Numbered from the stretch's first letter, positions 17,474-26,965 are shown. The stretch is DNA of 64,000 nucleotides from Poriferisodalis sp965116715 (GCA_965116715.1 OZ220724.1:3348001-3412000), one strand, 5' to 3'. Notes: generated from the sequence alone by a model not told the origin. Numbers and translations are program-made.

Positions 17474-18658
17474 CTAGGAGTGGCCGATGGTGGTGAGGCC
17501 TATGACTCCGACGGTGTTGTCGGCGCGGAGGAACTGGAGGAACACGATCTTGATCGTGTGCTCGGTGGCGGTGGCCTCGATGGTGTTGTCGAGCTGCGCC
17601 CCGGTGAGCGAGTCGTCGGGACCGCTGGGAGATCCAAGAGGCGCCTGCATCAGCGTCGCTTGGATGTCGCGAGACGCCGAAGGCGGGCTGATGGGCAACG
17701 AAGCGGAGGGATGCGAGCTGATGGATTCTGTGCTGTTGAGCACCGGACCCGATGGCTGGGCGCACCGCCAATCCCAACGCGTGGCTTCCCCCTGATTGTT
17801 CACAGCGCCGACGACTGGGGTGCAGCTGTCCTGCCCCGTGTACGTGTACCTGGTCGAAAGGCTGTTCATGTGTTCGCCCTCCACCGTCACTTCGGCGTCG
17901 GTGATCGCGTTTCGCCAGTTATTGCGGAATGTGTAGGTGTTGATGACCACCGACCAGTTCAAGATGCCGGATTGGGCGTTGGCCCATTGCTCGAAGTTCA
18001 CCCACACGACGCCGTCGTGGCCGTAGGTGGTGACCGAGTACCGTCCGGCGACGCACTTGACGGCCTCGCCGGTGTCCATCTTGTCCCGGCACTCCTGATG
18101 GGTCGCCGACGACGAGCTCGCCGGGAGTTGTCGCAACGTGGCTTTGGGCACGGCGCCAGGTGTCGCTTTGGGCTCGGTATCGGGCGGCAGGGCTGGCAGG
18201 TCGATGCGCCGGTAACGCGACCGGACGCTCAGTCCGTGGTCGTTGCGTGCCTGTATGCGGTACACATAGGTGCGCTCCGCCGCCACGGTGTCGTCGACGT
18301 AGCTGGTGTCGGCGCTGGCGGTGTCGTCCTCGATGACGTGGAACTGCCCGCCCGCATCCACGGCCGGGTCTCGGCGCAGAATCTGATAGCCGGTGATCGA
18401 CGGGTCGCCCGGATCAGACCACGACAGGGTCACCTCGAACGCTCCGTCCACCACCGACGCAACCGCGCTCGGGCGCGGCGGCATTGCCGGAACAGAACCG
18501 CTACTGGCCGCAACCGGCGCCACGCCGGCCGCGAACACCGCAAGCACAGCCGCCGAAGCGGCCAGCCGCGGCCATACCGCTCGAGACCCCCCGGCCCGCC
18601 ACCGACGGGCGGGCCGGGCAACCCTCACATCCATCCCCAACAAACTGCGAATCGACAT
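17474..18658 (-). CDS. Secreted fibronectin type III domain protein
   Basis: A 394-aa exported protein. The N-terminus has a basic region (residues 1-28), a hydrophobic helix (about 29-50, AASAAVLAVFAAGVAPVAAS) and an AxA-type cleavage site. Residues about 60-150 form one FN3 domain (VTLSWSDPGDPSITGYQILRR, then YVYRIQARNDHGLS). The middle part has four cysteines (in QECRDK, VKCVAG, QDSCTP and DWRCAQ) that could pair as disulfides. The C-terminal function is unknown. The start is preceded by a G-rich run. The gene has a plausible promoter overlapped by 17-bp direct repeats. Confidence 0.8.
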   Translation of the reverse strand: MSIRSLLGMDVRVARPARRWRAGGSRAVWPRLAASAAVLAVFAAGVAPVAASSGSVPAMPPRPSAVASVVDGAFEVTLSWSDPGDPSITGYQILRRDPAVDAGGQFHVIEDDTASADTSYVDDTVAAERTYVYRIQARNDHGLSVRSRYRRIDLPALPPDTEPKATPGAVPKATLRQLPASSSSATHQECRDKMDTGEAVKCVAGRYSVTTYGHDGVVWVNFEQWANAQSGILNWSVVINTYTFRNNWRNAITDAEVTVEGEHMNSLSTRYTYTGQDSCTPVVGAVNNQGEATRWDWRCAQPSGPVLNSTESISSHPSASLPISPPSASRDIQATLMQAPLGSPSGPDDSLTGAQLDNTIEATATEHTIKIVFLQFLRADNTVGVIGLTTIGHS

Positions 18659-18723
18659 CGGAACCCCCCCGATTCACGCTGCTCACATGGTCACTTTGGC
18701 TCATGTTTTGCTGCAGCATACAC

Positions 18724-18753
18724 ATGATAGTTGCAACCATTAGATAAGCGCAA
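18724..18753 (-). promoter_or_regulatory. Probable promoter of the FN3 gene
   Basis: On the minus strand TTGCGC (18753-18748) and TATCAT (18729-18724) are 18 bp apart, about 65-95 bp before the start codon. The surrounding DNA is much more AT-rich than the rest of the window. Confidence 0.5.
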
Positions 18754-18774
18754 CCATGCGATGGTCGTAACCGT
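18733..18774. repeat. Iteron-like 17-bp direct repeats
   Basis: GCAACCAT occurs at 18733-18740 and 18750-18757, and GTAACCGT at 18767-18774, each exactly 17 bp apart. A weaker match, GCATACAC, lies one period earlier at 18716. The repeats overlap the probable FN3 promoter, so they could be operator sites for a helical array of regulator dimers. Confidence 0.6.
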
Positions 18775-18997
18775 TCATCCGGCCGCGAGCGGTCGGTTTC
18801 CAACCGGGCCAGAAGGCGGTGCGGCGCAGTATTGGGACCGGTTTGCGCGGCCGCGAAGCGTCATCAGCTCGCGCTGTCCCGAACAGAACGCCGGATCGGC
18901 CGTGGCCGACTCGTCCTAGCCGGAGCTGTCGGTGAGCCTTGTCGTCCGCCTGCTGCAGCCGCTGTTCCGGCCGTTCAGGAACAGCGCGATTTCGGCT

Positions 18998-20221
18998 TCA
19001 GGCCAGCGCAGTGAAGGCAGCGTCAGCGATGTCGCAGGTGCGCTGGATGTCGTCGTCGGTGTGGGCCGTGCAGACGAAATTGTTGTGGTAGCTGAGCAGG
19101 TAGGCGCCCCTGCGGATGCACTCGGCCACCCAGCGGGCGTGGAATTTCCCGCCCCCGGGGCCGACGATCCGCAGGTACGGCATGGCCGGCACACCGCTCA
19201 CGCGCAGCTTGTGCCCGTGCGCTGCTGCCACGTCGGTCAGCGCCTCGCCGAGACGGGTGCCGATCTGGGTTGCGGTGTTGGCGGCATCGGCTGCACGCAG
19301 CTCCCGCAGTGTGGCGAGCCCGGCCGCCATGGGAGCAGCGTTGAAGAACTGGGTGCCGGTGAAGAATGTCTCGCCGGCGGCCTCTTTCAGGGCGTCATTG
19401 CCGGCGAGCGCTGCCAGCGGGTGCCCGTTGCCGATCGCCTTGCCGAAGCACATGAGGTCGGGAGTGAATCCGTACGCGACATGCGCGCCGGCCAGATCGA
19501 TCCGGAACCCGCTGCGCACCTCGTCGACGATCACGACGATGCCGGCCGCCCGGCACGCTGTCTCGACTGCGGTCCAGTAGCCATCCGCGGGCAGCTCATT
19601 GTCGGCGAACACCGGGTGGTGGTACGGCGAGGAGATGAAGCAGGCGATGTCGCCGGGGTGGGCATCGATGGCGGCCCGGACGGCCTCGGCATCGTTCCAG
19701 GGCACCTCGATGACGAACGCCTGATCCTCGGCGATCGTGCCCTTGTTGCCAGACGCCTGCATCCACGGCGCCGAGCCGTGGTACCCGCCCTCGATCTTCA
19801 GGATGTAGCGGCGGCCGGTTGCGGCACGGGCAACCATCACCGCCAGCCCGGTCGCGTCGGCGCCGTTCTTGCCGAACAACGCCCAGTCGGCCCCGTCCAC
19901 GAGGTCGACGAGTTCCTCCGCCAGCTCCACCATGACCGGCGCGGCGAGGCTCACCGTGCTGCCGTCGGCGGCTTGCTTGGCGGCGGCTTCTTCGACTGCT
20001 GGGTGGTTGTAGCCCAAGATGTTCGGGCCGTAGGCGCACATCCAGTCGATGTAGGAGTTGCCGTCCACATCGGTGAAGCGGGCGCCCTCGGCCGATGAGA
20101 AGAACACCGGCCCGTCCTCGATGACTGCGGGGCCGTAGTGGCCGTAGACGCCCTTGGGAACCACGGCCTTGGCCCGCTCGTAGAGCTCTTGGGACTTCTG
20201 GCTTGACATCGGCTCGCTCAT
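18998..20221 (-). CDS. Class III aminotransferase (glutamate-1-semialdehyde aminomutase-like)
   Basis: A 407-aa PLP-dependent class III aminotransferase. The PLP lysine is in MCFGKAIGNGHPLAAL. The aspartate contacting the pyridine nitrogen is in VVIVDEVRSGFR, and the phosphate-binding region is LFGKNGADATGLAVMVARAATGR. It resembles glutamate-1-semialdehyde 2,1-aminomutase, but no haem-biosynthesis genes are near, so a catabolic amine or amino-acid transaminase role is as likely. The ATG at 20221 follows GAGGAA at 8 nt. It is divergent from a CoA-transferase gene, hinting at a shared pathway. Confidence 0.9.
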   Translation of the reverse strand: MSEPMSSQKSQELYERAKAVVPKGVYGHYGPAVIEDGPVFFSSAEGARFTDVDGNSYIDWMCAYGPNILGYNHPAVEEAAAKQAADGSTVSLAAPVMVELAEELVDLVDGADWALFGKNGADATGLAVMVARAATGRRYILKIEGGYHGSAPWMQASGNKGTIAEDQAFVIEVPWNDAEAVRAAIDAHPGDIACFISSPYHHPVFADNELPADGYWTAVETACRAAGIVVIVDEVRSGFRIDLAGAHVAYGFTPDLMCFGKAIGNGHPLAALAGNDALKEAAGETFFTGTQFFNAAPMAAGLATLRELRAADAANTATQIGTRLGEALTDVAAAHGHKLRVSGVPAMPYLRIVGPGGGKFHARWVAECIRRGAYLLSYHNNFVCTAHTDDDIQRTCDIADAAFTALA

Positions 20222-20346
20222 GGGGCACTTCCTCTGTGGCATCTGCGGCGACAAGAGCCTGACACACCGGCTGCGATGCGGTCGCGTCCGCCTGGCGGAC
20301 CGCTCTGGCTACGGCTGCTGTTCGGGGCGGGGGTTACGATCCGGCG

Positions 20347-21534
20347 ATGGGAGCGCTTGACGGTTACCGCGTGCTTGATCTGGCTGTGCTAGTGCAGGGC
20401 CCGCAGGCGGCGGCGACGCTGCACGACATGGGAGCGTCGGTCGTCAAGATCGAGCTGCCGGGCATGGGCGACCTTGGACGGGTCATCCCGGTGTCGCCCG
20501 ACGATCTGCGCAGCCCGTACTACGAGGCGTGCAACCGCGGAAAGCGATCGGTCACCCTCGACCTGCGCACGCCGGGCGGCAAGAGCACCCTCGAGCGGCT
20601 GGTGACCAGCACCGATGTGCTGATCCACAACTTCGTGCCCGGCACGATGGAGGCCTGGGGCTTGTCCTATGAGCACCTGTCGGCGATCAATCCCCGGCTC
20701 GTGTACGCCACCGGTTCGAGCTTCGGGCCCATCGGCCCCAAGTCGACCCGCGAAGGGGCCGACATGACCGGGCAGGCCGAAGGCGGGCTCATGTTCGGCA
20801 CCCGCATCGACGGCGGCCCTCCGATCATCAACGGGGCGGTGGTCTCCGACCACGTCGGCTGCCAGAACATGGTCGCCGGCATCCTGGCGGCGCTGCTGCA
20901 TCGTGAGCAGACCGGCAGGGGGCAGCGGGTCGACGTGTCGCTCGTCGGCTCCACGATCTACGCGCAGGCGTCCGAGATCACCTACACGCTGCTCACCGGC
21001 CGCAACCCCGAGCGGACCCATTCGGGCCACGCCATCATTCCCACGCTGCTCCACACCGTCGAGGCGGCCGACGGCTGGATCCACCTGCTCAGCGGCACCG
21101 GGCCGGGCTGGCCCGCATTCGCCCGGGTGCTCGATCGAGACGATCTTGCCGACGACGAGCGGTTCATGGCGCTCATGCTGGGCGCCGAGGCCAGGGCTGA
21201 GCTGGTCGCCATCATCGACGAGGTCTTCCCCACCAGGACACTTGCCGAGTGGGAGGCCGTGCTCGACGGTGCCGGCGTCCGCTACGGGCTGGTGCGCGAC
21301 TACGAGACGATCGTGGCCGACGAGTCGATGTACGAGAACGGCTACCTGCGGCGGGCGGAGCACCCCGATGGCCACCGTGCGGTGATCGGCACCCCGATCC
21401 GCATGTCGGAGACACCGCTCGAGCCCGGAGCTGTCGCGCCGGAGCTCGGCCAGCACACCGAGGAAGTGCTGCTGGAGCACGGCTACACGTGGGAGGACAT
21501 CGAGGCGCTGCGCGCCGGGGGTGCCTTCGGCTGA
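20347..21534 (+). CDS. CaiB/BaiF family (class III) CoA-transferase
   Basis: A 395-aa family III CoA-transferase, moving CoA between acids through an aspartyl-CoA thioester. It has the N-terminal GYRVLDLAVLVQGPQAA, the segment ASVVKIELPG, and a candidate catalytic Asp139 in ADMTGQAEGG. The RGQRVDVSL strand is also typical. The ATG lies 6 nt after TACGAT (20335-20340), a leaderless-type start with no Shine-Dalgarno. An acyl-CoA dehydrogenase gene converges on it. The substrate is unknown. Confidence 0.93.
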   Translation: MGALDGYRVLDLAVLVQGPQAAATLHDMGASVVKIELPGMGDLGRVIPVSPDDLRSPYYEACNRGKRSVTLDLRTPGGKSTLERLVTSTDVLIHNFVPGTMEAWGLSYEHLSAINPRLVYATGSSFGPIGPKSTREGADMTGQAEGGLMFGTRIDGGPPIINGAVVSDHVGCQNMVAGILAALLHREQTGRGQRVDVSLVGSTIYAQASEITYTLLTGRNPERTHSGHAIIPTLLHTVEAADGWIHLLSGTGPGWPAFARVLDRDDLADDERFMALMLGAEARAELVAIIDEVFPTRTLAEWEAVLDGAGVRYGLVRDYETIVADESMYENGYLRRAEHPDGHRAVIGTPIRMSETPLEPGAVAPELGQHTEEVLLEHGYTWEDIEALRAGGAFG

Positions 21535-21573
21535 CGGCTGTGTCTCGGCGTGTCGCCGCTGCGGTGAGTGCGC

Positions 21574-22803
21574 TCAGGCGTAGTGCTGGGGCAATGAGCG
21601 GGCGATGCGGTCGGTCTGGATCTCGGTGCTGCCGTCCACATAGTTTGCAATGCGAGCACCGACCAAGTGGTGGCCGCCCGGATGGTCGCTGCGCAGACCC
21701 TCGGCGCCCATGGCCTGGATGCAGGTGGCGATGTCCGCTTCGGCGGTCTCGGTGGCGAACTTCTTGGCGTGGGCGGCGGGCAGGATGGCCCCGGTCGCAT
21801 CGCCAGTGCGCAGCGACTCGGTGACGGCTTCGATCGCCCGCTGGGTGAGCAGGCGGGCGGCCTCGAGGCGGTTCTGCACACCGGCCAGCTTCCAGGCGAG
21901 CCCCTGGTGGCCGATGACGGGCTTGCCGAATGCCTCGCGCTCGGCGCCGTAACGCACGGCGCACGCGAGGGTGGCTTCCACCATGGCGCAGCACATCGCG
22001 GCGACGTAGGTGCGGGCACCGTTCACGCTGGACAGAGCAGCGATGAAGGCCTCCCCGGGCGGGCTGAGCAGATCGTCGGCTTCGGCGATGTATCCGTCCA
22101 GGCGGAAACCGCCGGTGCCGATGAGGTGACCGCCGGCCAGCTCGTAGGGCGGCAGCCGCTCGAAGCCGGGCCGGGTGCCGTCGACGAGGAACAGCGCGAT
22201 GCCGCGGCCCCGGGAGCCCGGCTCGGTCTGCGCGTAGCAGAAGATGACGTCGGAGTGGGCGGCGTTGGTGATCCAGGCTTTGGCGCCGTCGAGCCGCCAG
22301 CCGCCGTCGACGGGAGTCGCGGTGGTGGCGATGTTGGCGAAGTCGCTGCCTGCCCCGGGCTCCGTGAGCGCTGTGGAGCCGAAGCGGCGGCCGGCCATCA
22401 GGTCGGCCAGGAAGAGCTGACGGTGGCGGTCGGTGCCGCGCTGTGCCACCCGGGCCGCGACGTTGCCGGTATTGACGAGGCCGAACGCGAACGGCATGGA
22501 CACCGCGCTCAGCACTTCGACGATCTGGCACTTCTGGGCGAAGCTCATCCCGAGGCCGCCGAGCGCGGTGGGCACTTCCATGGCCAGCAGGCCGATCTCG
22601 GATGCTTCCCGCAGCGCCTCGGGCGCCATGCGCTTCTCGCTCTCCCAGCGGGTCACGTTGGGGGCCACGACGGTGTCGCGGAAGTGCGCGACCTCGCCCA
22701 GGAAGGCTTCGAACGCCGCAGCCTCCATGCCGGCCACCGGATCGTCGACTGGGTCTGCGGTGGGGTTTGCGACTGGGTCGTTGCGGTCAGCGTCGGCGGA
22801 CAT
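21574..22803 (-). CDS. Acyl-CoA dehydrogenase family protein
   Basis: A 409-aa FAD enzyme that would introduce a double bond into an acyl-CoA. Visible landmarks are ALTEPGAGSDFANIAT (FAD-contact region), GWRLDGAKAWITNAAHSDV, the substrate segment REAFGKPVIGHQGLAWKLAG, and the C-terminal DGSTEIQTDRIARSL. The catalytic-base loop reads VDGST where many family members have YEGTSE, so activity may differ. The ATG at 22803 follows TACCGT by 7 nt; longer in-frame starts would add a low-complexity tail. It is convergent with the CoA-transferase gene at 20347. Confidence 0.92.
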   Translation of the reverse strand: MSADADRNDPVANPTADPVDDPVAGMEAAAFEAFLGEVAHFRDTVVAPNVTRWESEKRMAPEALREASEIGLLAMEVPTALGGLGMSFAQKCQIVEVLSAVSMPFAFGLVNTGNVAARVAQRGTDRHRQLFLADLMAGRRFGSTALTEPGAGSDFANIATTATPVDGGWRLDGAKAWITNAAHSDVIFCYAQTEPGSRGRGIALFLVDGTRPGFERLPPYELAGGHLIGTGGFRLDGYIAEADDLLSPPGEAFIAALSSVNGARTYVAAMCCAMVEATLACAVRYGAEREAFGKPVIGHQGLAWKLAGVQNRLEAARLLTQRAIEAVTESLRTGDATGAILPAAHAKKFATETAEADIATCIQAMGAEGLRSDHPGGHHLVGARIANYVDGSTEIQTDRIARSLPQHYA

Positions 22804-22946
22804 CGCGGCGACGGTAGCAGCGGCGCTGTGAGCTCCCCCCGGGGTGTCGGCGCACGCAGCCGCCTGCGCGGGCGTGGGCATCGCAGCGTGTCGCGATGCC
22901 GCCGACTCCGGAGACGGCACCGCTCGGCCACCTACTCTGCGATGTC

Positions 22947-23582
22947 GTGGCCGGGCAGCATTCCGTCATCGGGGCGTTCGAAGTTGAGCGTTTGTTGGGG
23001 GTGCTCAGCCAAGACTTGGACGCCCCGTATGCGGGTCCGACTGCCGCAGTAGCAGCCGTGGTGCGACCGGGTGAGCGAGGGCCTGAGATGCTGTTCATCG
23101 AACGCGCCATCCGTAACGGGGACCCGTGGTCGGGCCACATGGCGTTTCCGGGCGGTCGGACTGAACCCGACGACGACGACACGTTCGACACGGCGGTGCG
23201 TGAGAGCCGCGAGGAGATCGGTTTCGACATCACTGCGCACTCGGGGGTCCGCTGGCTCGGCCGGCTCAACGATCTCGAGGGCAATCCGCGCTGGCGCGGT
23301 GCGGCGCTGCGAGTGACGCCCCATGTGTGCTGGCTCGACGGCGACCGCCCCGAGCTGACGCTGAACTACGAAGTGGCGGATGCGCTGTGGGTACCGGTGG
23401 CGGAACTGGCGGACCCGCAGCACCACATCGACTACCACTACCCGCCACGGCCCGAGGAGCGCTTCCCCGGCATCGAAGTCGGGCACGGCCGTGTGGTCTG
23501 GGGCATGACGCTGCGGATGCTGCAGGATCTGTTCACCCGCACCGGCCACCCGCTGCCCATCCAGTTCACGCCGTCAAGCTGA
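22947..23582 (+). CDS. NUDIX hydrolase, CoA pyrophosphatase-like
   Basis: A 211-aa NUDIX hydrolase. The Nudix box starts at G69 (GGRTEPDD... then REEIG), with the REUxEE glutamates that bind Mg. The segment ERAIRNGDPWSGHMAFPGGR is typical of the CoA/acyl-CoA pyrophosphatase subgroup (NudL-like). It would cleave a nucleotide diphosphate such as CoA. GTG 22947 is preferred to an upstream ATG (22896) because TACTCT (22933-22938) is 8 nt before it. It neighbours acyl-CoA genes, consistent with CoA turnover. Confidence 0.88.
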   Translation: MAGQHSVIGAFEVERLLGVLSQDLDAPYAGPTAAVAAVVRPGERGPEMLFIERAIRNGDPWSGHMAFPGGRTEPDDDDTFDTAVRESREEIGFDITAHSGVRWLGRLNDLEGNPRWRGAALRVTPHVCWLDGDRPELTLNYEVADALWVPVAELADPQHHIDYHYPPRPEERFPGIEVGHGRVVWGMTLRMLQDLFTRTGHPLPIQFTPSS

Positions 23583-23832
23583 GCCGCGGCTGCGCCGGCC
23601 GGTGAGCGGGCGCCGGTCTCTTTCGTGGATGTTGCCCGGCTCAGCGCTACTAGGCCGCCGCCGTACTGCTCGACGGGGGTGTGAGTCTGGCTGGTGTCGC
23701 TGTATCGCGGTCGTGAAGGTTGAATCTATATGAATACTATTGAAATATCGCAAAACAAGGCGTAACAGATTTGCAATGCAGTCTGGTGCGAAGCAACGTT
23801 CGTTTGTCACATGGCGCCGGTAGAGTGAACGC

Positions 23833-25422
23833 ATGTTCTCTCAGGTGCGGCAGGCGCTCGATTCGCTCACGGCAGCGCTTGACGGCGTTGACGCCGCGCC
23901 TACGTCGGAGCTGCGCGAGGCGCTGGGGCTGGCCAAGCCGCTGCGCGCCAAGCTGGAGACGCTCGAAACCGCCGTGGCATCACACATCGCTCGGCGCGAA
24001 CGCCACGGCGACGGCGGCGCAGGTGTGCTGCACCAGGTCGCCGCCGTGCCGCGCTTCGATGCGGCGCGCAACGTGCGAGTGGCCGCCGAGCTCGAGCAGA
24101 TTCCCGAAGCGCAGTCCGCGCTGACCCAAGGCGAGATGAGCATGGCGAATGCCGCGCGTCTGGCGCGAGCGGCGCGCCACACCAGCCCCGAAGCGGTGCA
24201 AGGCGATGCCGAGCTAGTGAACCTCGCCAAGACGCTGCCGCCCGACGAGTTTGCCCAGGCATCCCAGCGCTGGACTGCGAAGCACCAGAGCGCGGCAGGC
24301 CTTGCCGAGCGGCATCGCCGCAACCGGCGCAACCGCAACGTGCGCTTCTGGAACGGCGAAGACGGCACCGTGCAGATGCGAGGCGCATTCGACGCGGAGA
24401 TGGGCGCTCGCATCCAGGCCCGAATCCGAGCCGAGGCCGAACGCCTCCGCCAAGCCGACCGCCGCCTGCAACGCGATCGCGCCGCTGCGAACCCCGACGA
24501 CGCAGCGCTGCACGAGCCAGCCCACGACGGTCCAGCCCACGACAGCACAACCCTCCACCGCACGGTACGAAACAGATGCAGCGGCGCGACCGACCACGAC
24601 GCTGTGCGCACCCGCGACCAACGCATGGCCGACGCTCTCGACCGCGTCCTCAGCCACGCACCGCGCGAGTCCACCCCCCAAGTCGCCCCGGCTGCCCCGG
24701 CCGGCAACATCGCTACGTGCGGTGAGTCGCCGACCGGCGTGGTTGCTGCTGCCGCAGTCGCGGACGGCGTGTCCACTGCCGATGCGGCGCACAGCGCCGG
24801 AGACTCAAGCGACGCAGCGCTCGGCGATGCGCTGCGCGGTGGTGCGGCGACCAGCAATGTCCGCGGTGACCGTGCAGACGTTGCTGGCTTCGGATCGCCG
24901 GTACACAAGCGTCCAGCCACGCAGCTCATCGTGCGAGCCGAGCTCGCAGACTTGCTTGACGAGTACGGCGGCGTGGGCGAGATCTCCGGCACCGGGCCGG
25001 TTCCCGCCAGCGTCATCGACAGACTCTGCTGCAACGCCGACATCTCCTTGGTGCTGTTCGGCAAGGAGGTCACGCCCCTGTGGGAGGCCACTGCCGCAAG
25101 AGCTCCCACCGCAGCCCAGCGCCGGGCCCTGATCGCCCGCGATGGCGCATGTATCGGCTGCGGCGCATCGCCCGACGATTGCGAAGCGCACCACATCGTC
25201 CCCTGGAGACGCGGCGGCCCCACCAAACTCGACAACCTGGTGCTGGTGTGCTGGCGCTGCCACGACCGCATCCACGACCACAACTGGCAAGTCGTCACCC
25301 GCGGCGGCCGCTGCCGGCTCGTGCCTCCTGACGCGACCTCACCGCCCAACCCTGCCCCATCCAAGAAGCCGAACCAGTGCCCCACGCCCGAGCCGGCTCA
25401 TGAGGCTGCCCTGTTCCCGTAG
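23833..25422 (+). CDS. DUF222 / HNH endonuclease protein (13E12-repeat type)
   Basis: A 529-aa protein of an actinobacteria-specific family. Residues about 1-230 match the helical DUF222 region (ALTQGEMSMANAARLARAAR). A long low-complexity Ala/Asp/Thr linker of about 150 residues follows. The C-terminus has an HNH nuclease domain: IGCG, HHIVPWRRGGPTKLDNLVLVCWRCHDRIHD, giving zinc-type CxxC pairs and the HH...N...H core. Such genes are often multi-copy in actinobacteria and their role is unsettled. TAGAGT lies 6 nt before the ATG, a leaderless start. The 250-bp upstream region is AT-rich. Confidence 0.93.
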   Translation: MFSQVRQALDSLTAALDGVDAAPTSELREALGLAKPLRAKLETLETAVASHIARRERHGDGGAGVLHQVAAVPRFDAARNVRVAAELEQIPEAQSALTQGEMSMANAARLARAARHTSPEAVQGDAELVNLAKTLPPDEFAQASQRWTAKHQSAAGLAERHRRNRRNRNVRFWNGEDGTVQMRGAFDAEMGARIQARIRAEAERLRQADRRLQRDRAAANPDDAALHEPAHDGPAHDSTTLHRTVRNRCSGATDHDAVRTRDQRMADALDRVLSHAPRESTPQVAPAAPAGNIATCGESPTGVVAAAAVADGVSTADAAHSAGDSSDAALGDALRGGAATSNVRGDRADVAGFGSPVHKRPATQLIVRAELADLLDEYGGVGEISGTGPVPASVIDRLCCNADISLVLFGKEVTPLWEATAARAPTAAQRRALIARDGACIGCGASPDDCEAHHIVPWRRGGPTKLDNLVLVCWRCHDRIHDHNWQVVTRGGRCRLVPPDATSPPNPAPSKKPNQCPTPEPAHEAALFP

Positions 25423-25556
25423 CTCGCGCTGTGGATACGGGGCACGTGACTTGGGGACTCGGCGATCGCGTCGAGTTCCTTGGCGCCGCTTCGCTGTGGT
25501 GAACGAGGTGTCGCAGCGTGACGTGGCCGCTGCACGCCGGGCGGCGAGGCGGACGG

Positions 25557-25808
25557 TCAGCCAGCCGTCCCGGCTGCGGTGTTGAGCTGCATGGCATCGA
25601 ACGCATCCCAGGGGAATGGTCGGGGCAGCGGTTCGCCATTGGCGTGCAAGTCGGTCACGATGTCACCCACCAGCGCGCGGATGCCGCGAAGGCACTCCGC
25701 CTGAGTGGGTGCAATGTGGCTGACGAGCAGGAATCCGTTGCACACGCCGACCCAAGCGCCGTCCTCGTCGGACCATGACGCTCGGTACTTGTACCGAGGT
25801 TCATTCAT
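25557..25808 (-). CDS. hicB: HicB-like antitoxin
   Basis: An 83-aa protein with the HicB partial RNase-H-like fold: YKYRASWSDEDGAWVGVCNGF, then the helix TQAECLRGIRALVGDIVTDL. HicB proteins neutralise HicA mRNA interferases and usually repress their own operon. The gene overlaps the end of hicA by 8 bp, so translation is probably coupled. It lacks an obvious C-terminal DNA-binding domain, as in short HicBs. Confidence 0.75.
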   Translation of the reverse strand: MNEPRYKYRASWSDEDGAWVGVCNGFLLVSHIAPTQAECLRGIRALVGDIVTDLHANGEPLPRPFPWDAFDAMQLNTAAGTAG

Positions 25809-25998
25809 TGCCAGCCTCCATCCGGTCGATGGCTCGCAGGACCTGGCGCACTTGGTAGGGCTTCGCGTCCCCGCGATGGTTCTGAATGTTCACTCTAGGA
25901 AGACCCTGCCAAGGAGTCCGGTAGATGAGGTGGCTCCCTCGCCGCCGCGGCTCACCAAAGTACACGCGGCACACCCTGGACAGATCTGAAAAGCGCAC
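25801..25998 (-). CDS. hicA: HicA-like mRNA interferase toxin
   Basis: A 65-aa double-stranded-RNA-binding-fold toxin. The family core G-S-H-x-I-Y with the catalytic histidine is seen as RRGSHLIYRTPW. It is followed by NIQNHRGDAKPYQVRQVLRAI, the usual C-terminal helix. GTG 25998 (VRFSDLSRV) aligns with the usual family start; GTG 26013 would add five residues. It precedes hicB, the common order. Predicted to cleave mRNA on ribosomes when free of HicB. Confidence 0.75.
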   Translation of the reverse strand: MRFSDLSRVCRVYFGEPRRRGSHLIYRTPWQGLPRVNIQNHRGDAKPYQVRQVLRAIDRMEAGNE

Positions 25999-26125
25999 TC
26001 CGAATGGGCCCACGGTCCCGGGGCGTCCGTCGGCAAGGGTGCGTGTTCGTTAGGGTCCGCACACTGCGGGCGGACGGCTCGGGGCTGATGGCTGGTGACG
26101 GGCATCGGGAGCAGGGGAGATGTCG

Positions 26126-26965
26126 ATGAGCGCTGAGTTCGAGCTGGAGTTGCTGAGTTCGGGGTGGGGTCTGATCGAGGGTCCCCGAGTGGACGAGCAC
26201 GACAACTTCTATTTCTCTGACGTGCCGAACGGCGGCGTGCGCCGCCGGACGCCGGACGGGGAGATCGAGGTGGTCGTCCCCAAGCGCCGGGGTGTGGGCG
26301 GCATGGTGCTGCACGCCGACGGCGGCGTGGTCGTGAGCGGGCGCAACATACAGCACGTCACCGAAGCCGGCTCAGTGGTGCTGTTCGCACCGGACGTGGC
26401 GGGCTTCAACGACATGCACACTGACGCCTTGGGGCGCGTGTACGTCGGCTCGCTGCGGCGCAACCCGTTCGACGAATCGTCTCCAGACGAAGCCGGCGAG
26501 CTGTACCGCATCAACCTCGACGGCTCAGCCGACGAGGTGTACGACGACGTGCAGCTCACCAACGGCATCGGCTTTTCGCCCGACGGCACCCGGCTGTACC
26601 ACTCCGACAGCATCCCGGGCCGGGTGTGGGTGTCAGATGTGGACGGCGATGCTGTGTCGAATCGCCGCGAGTTCGTGGCCGAACGCAAGGTGCCCGACGG
26701 TCTCGCCGTGGACGTCGAGGGCGGCGTGTGGGTGGCGCTGGCCGAGGGCGGCCGGGTGCAGCGCTACACGCCCGACGGCGAACCGGACGTCGCCGTGCCG
26801 GTGCCAGACCATTTCGTCACCAGCGTCTGTTTCGGCGGCGCCGACATGCGCGACCTGTACATCGTGACGGGCGGCGGCACATCCGACGGTGGTTGCATCT
26901 TCCGCACCCGTGCCTCGGTGGCCGGTGTGCCGACTCCCTTGGCGCAGGTGCGTCCGAGCAACTGA
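26126..26965 (+). CDS. SMP-30/gluconolactonase family protein
   Basis: A 279-aa beta-propeller of the SMP-30 family, paralogous to the product at 10308-11231. It shows LIEGPRVDEHDNFYFSDVPNGG, FNDMHTDALGRVYVGS, LTNGIGFSPDGTRLYHSDS and VPDGLAVDVEGGVWVAL, which contain the family's metal-ligand Glu, Asn and Asp positions. ATG 26126 is chosen over 26120 because GGGGAG then has a normal 6-nt spacing. An alpha/beta hydrolase gene follows 61 bp downstream, and the two probably form an operon for lactone or ester hydrolysis. Confidence 0.88.
   Translation: MSAEFELELLSSGWGLIEGPRVDEHDNFYFSDVPNGGVRRRTPDGEIEVVVPKRRGVGGMVLHADGGVVVSGRNIQHVTEAGSVVLFAPDVAGFNDMHTDALGRVYVGSLRRNPFDESSPDEAGELYRINLDGSADEVYDDVQLTNGIGFSPDGTRLYHSDSIPGRVWVSDVDGDAVSNRREFVAERKVPDGLAVDVEGGVWVALAEGGRVQRYTPDGEPDVAVPVPDHFVTSVCFGGADMRDLYIVTGGGTSDGGCIFRTRASVAGVPTPLAQVRPSN

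Larger units (their letters stand above)
18659..18997. other. Intergenic region between the FN3 and aminotransferase genes
   Basis: It holds the FN3 promoter and the 17-bp repeats (18716-18774). The remainder, to 18997, contains no gene I can support; it is the downstream side of the minus-strand aminotransferase gene. Confidence 0.5.
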
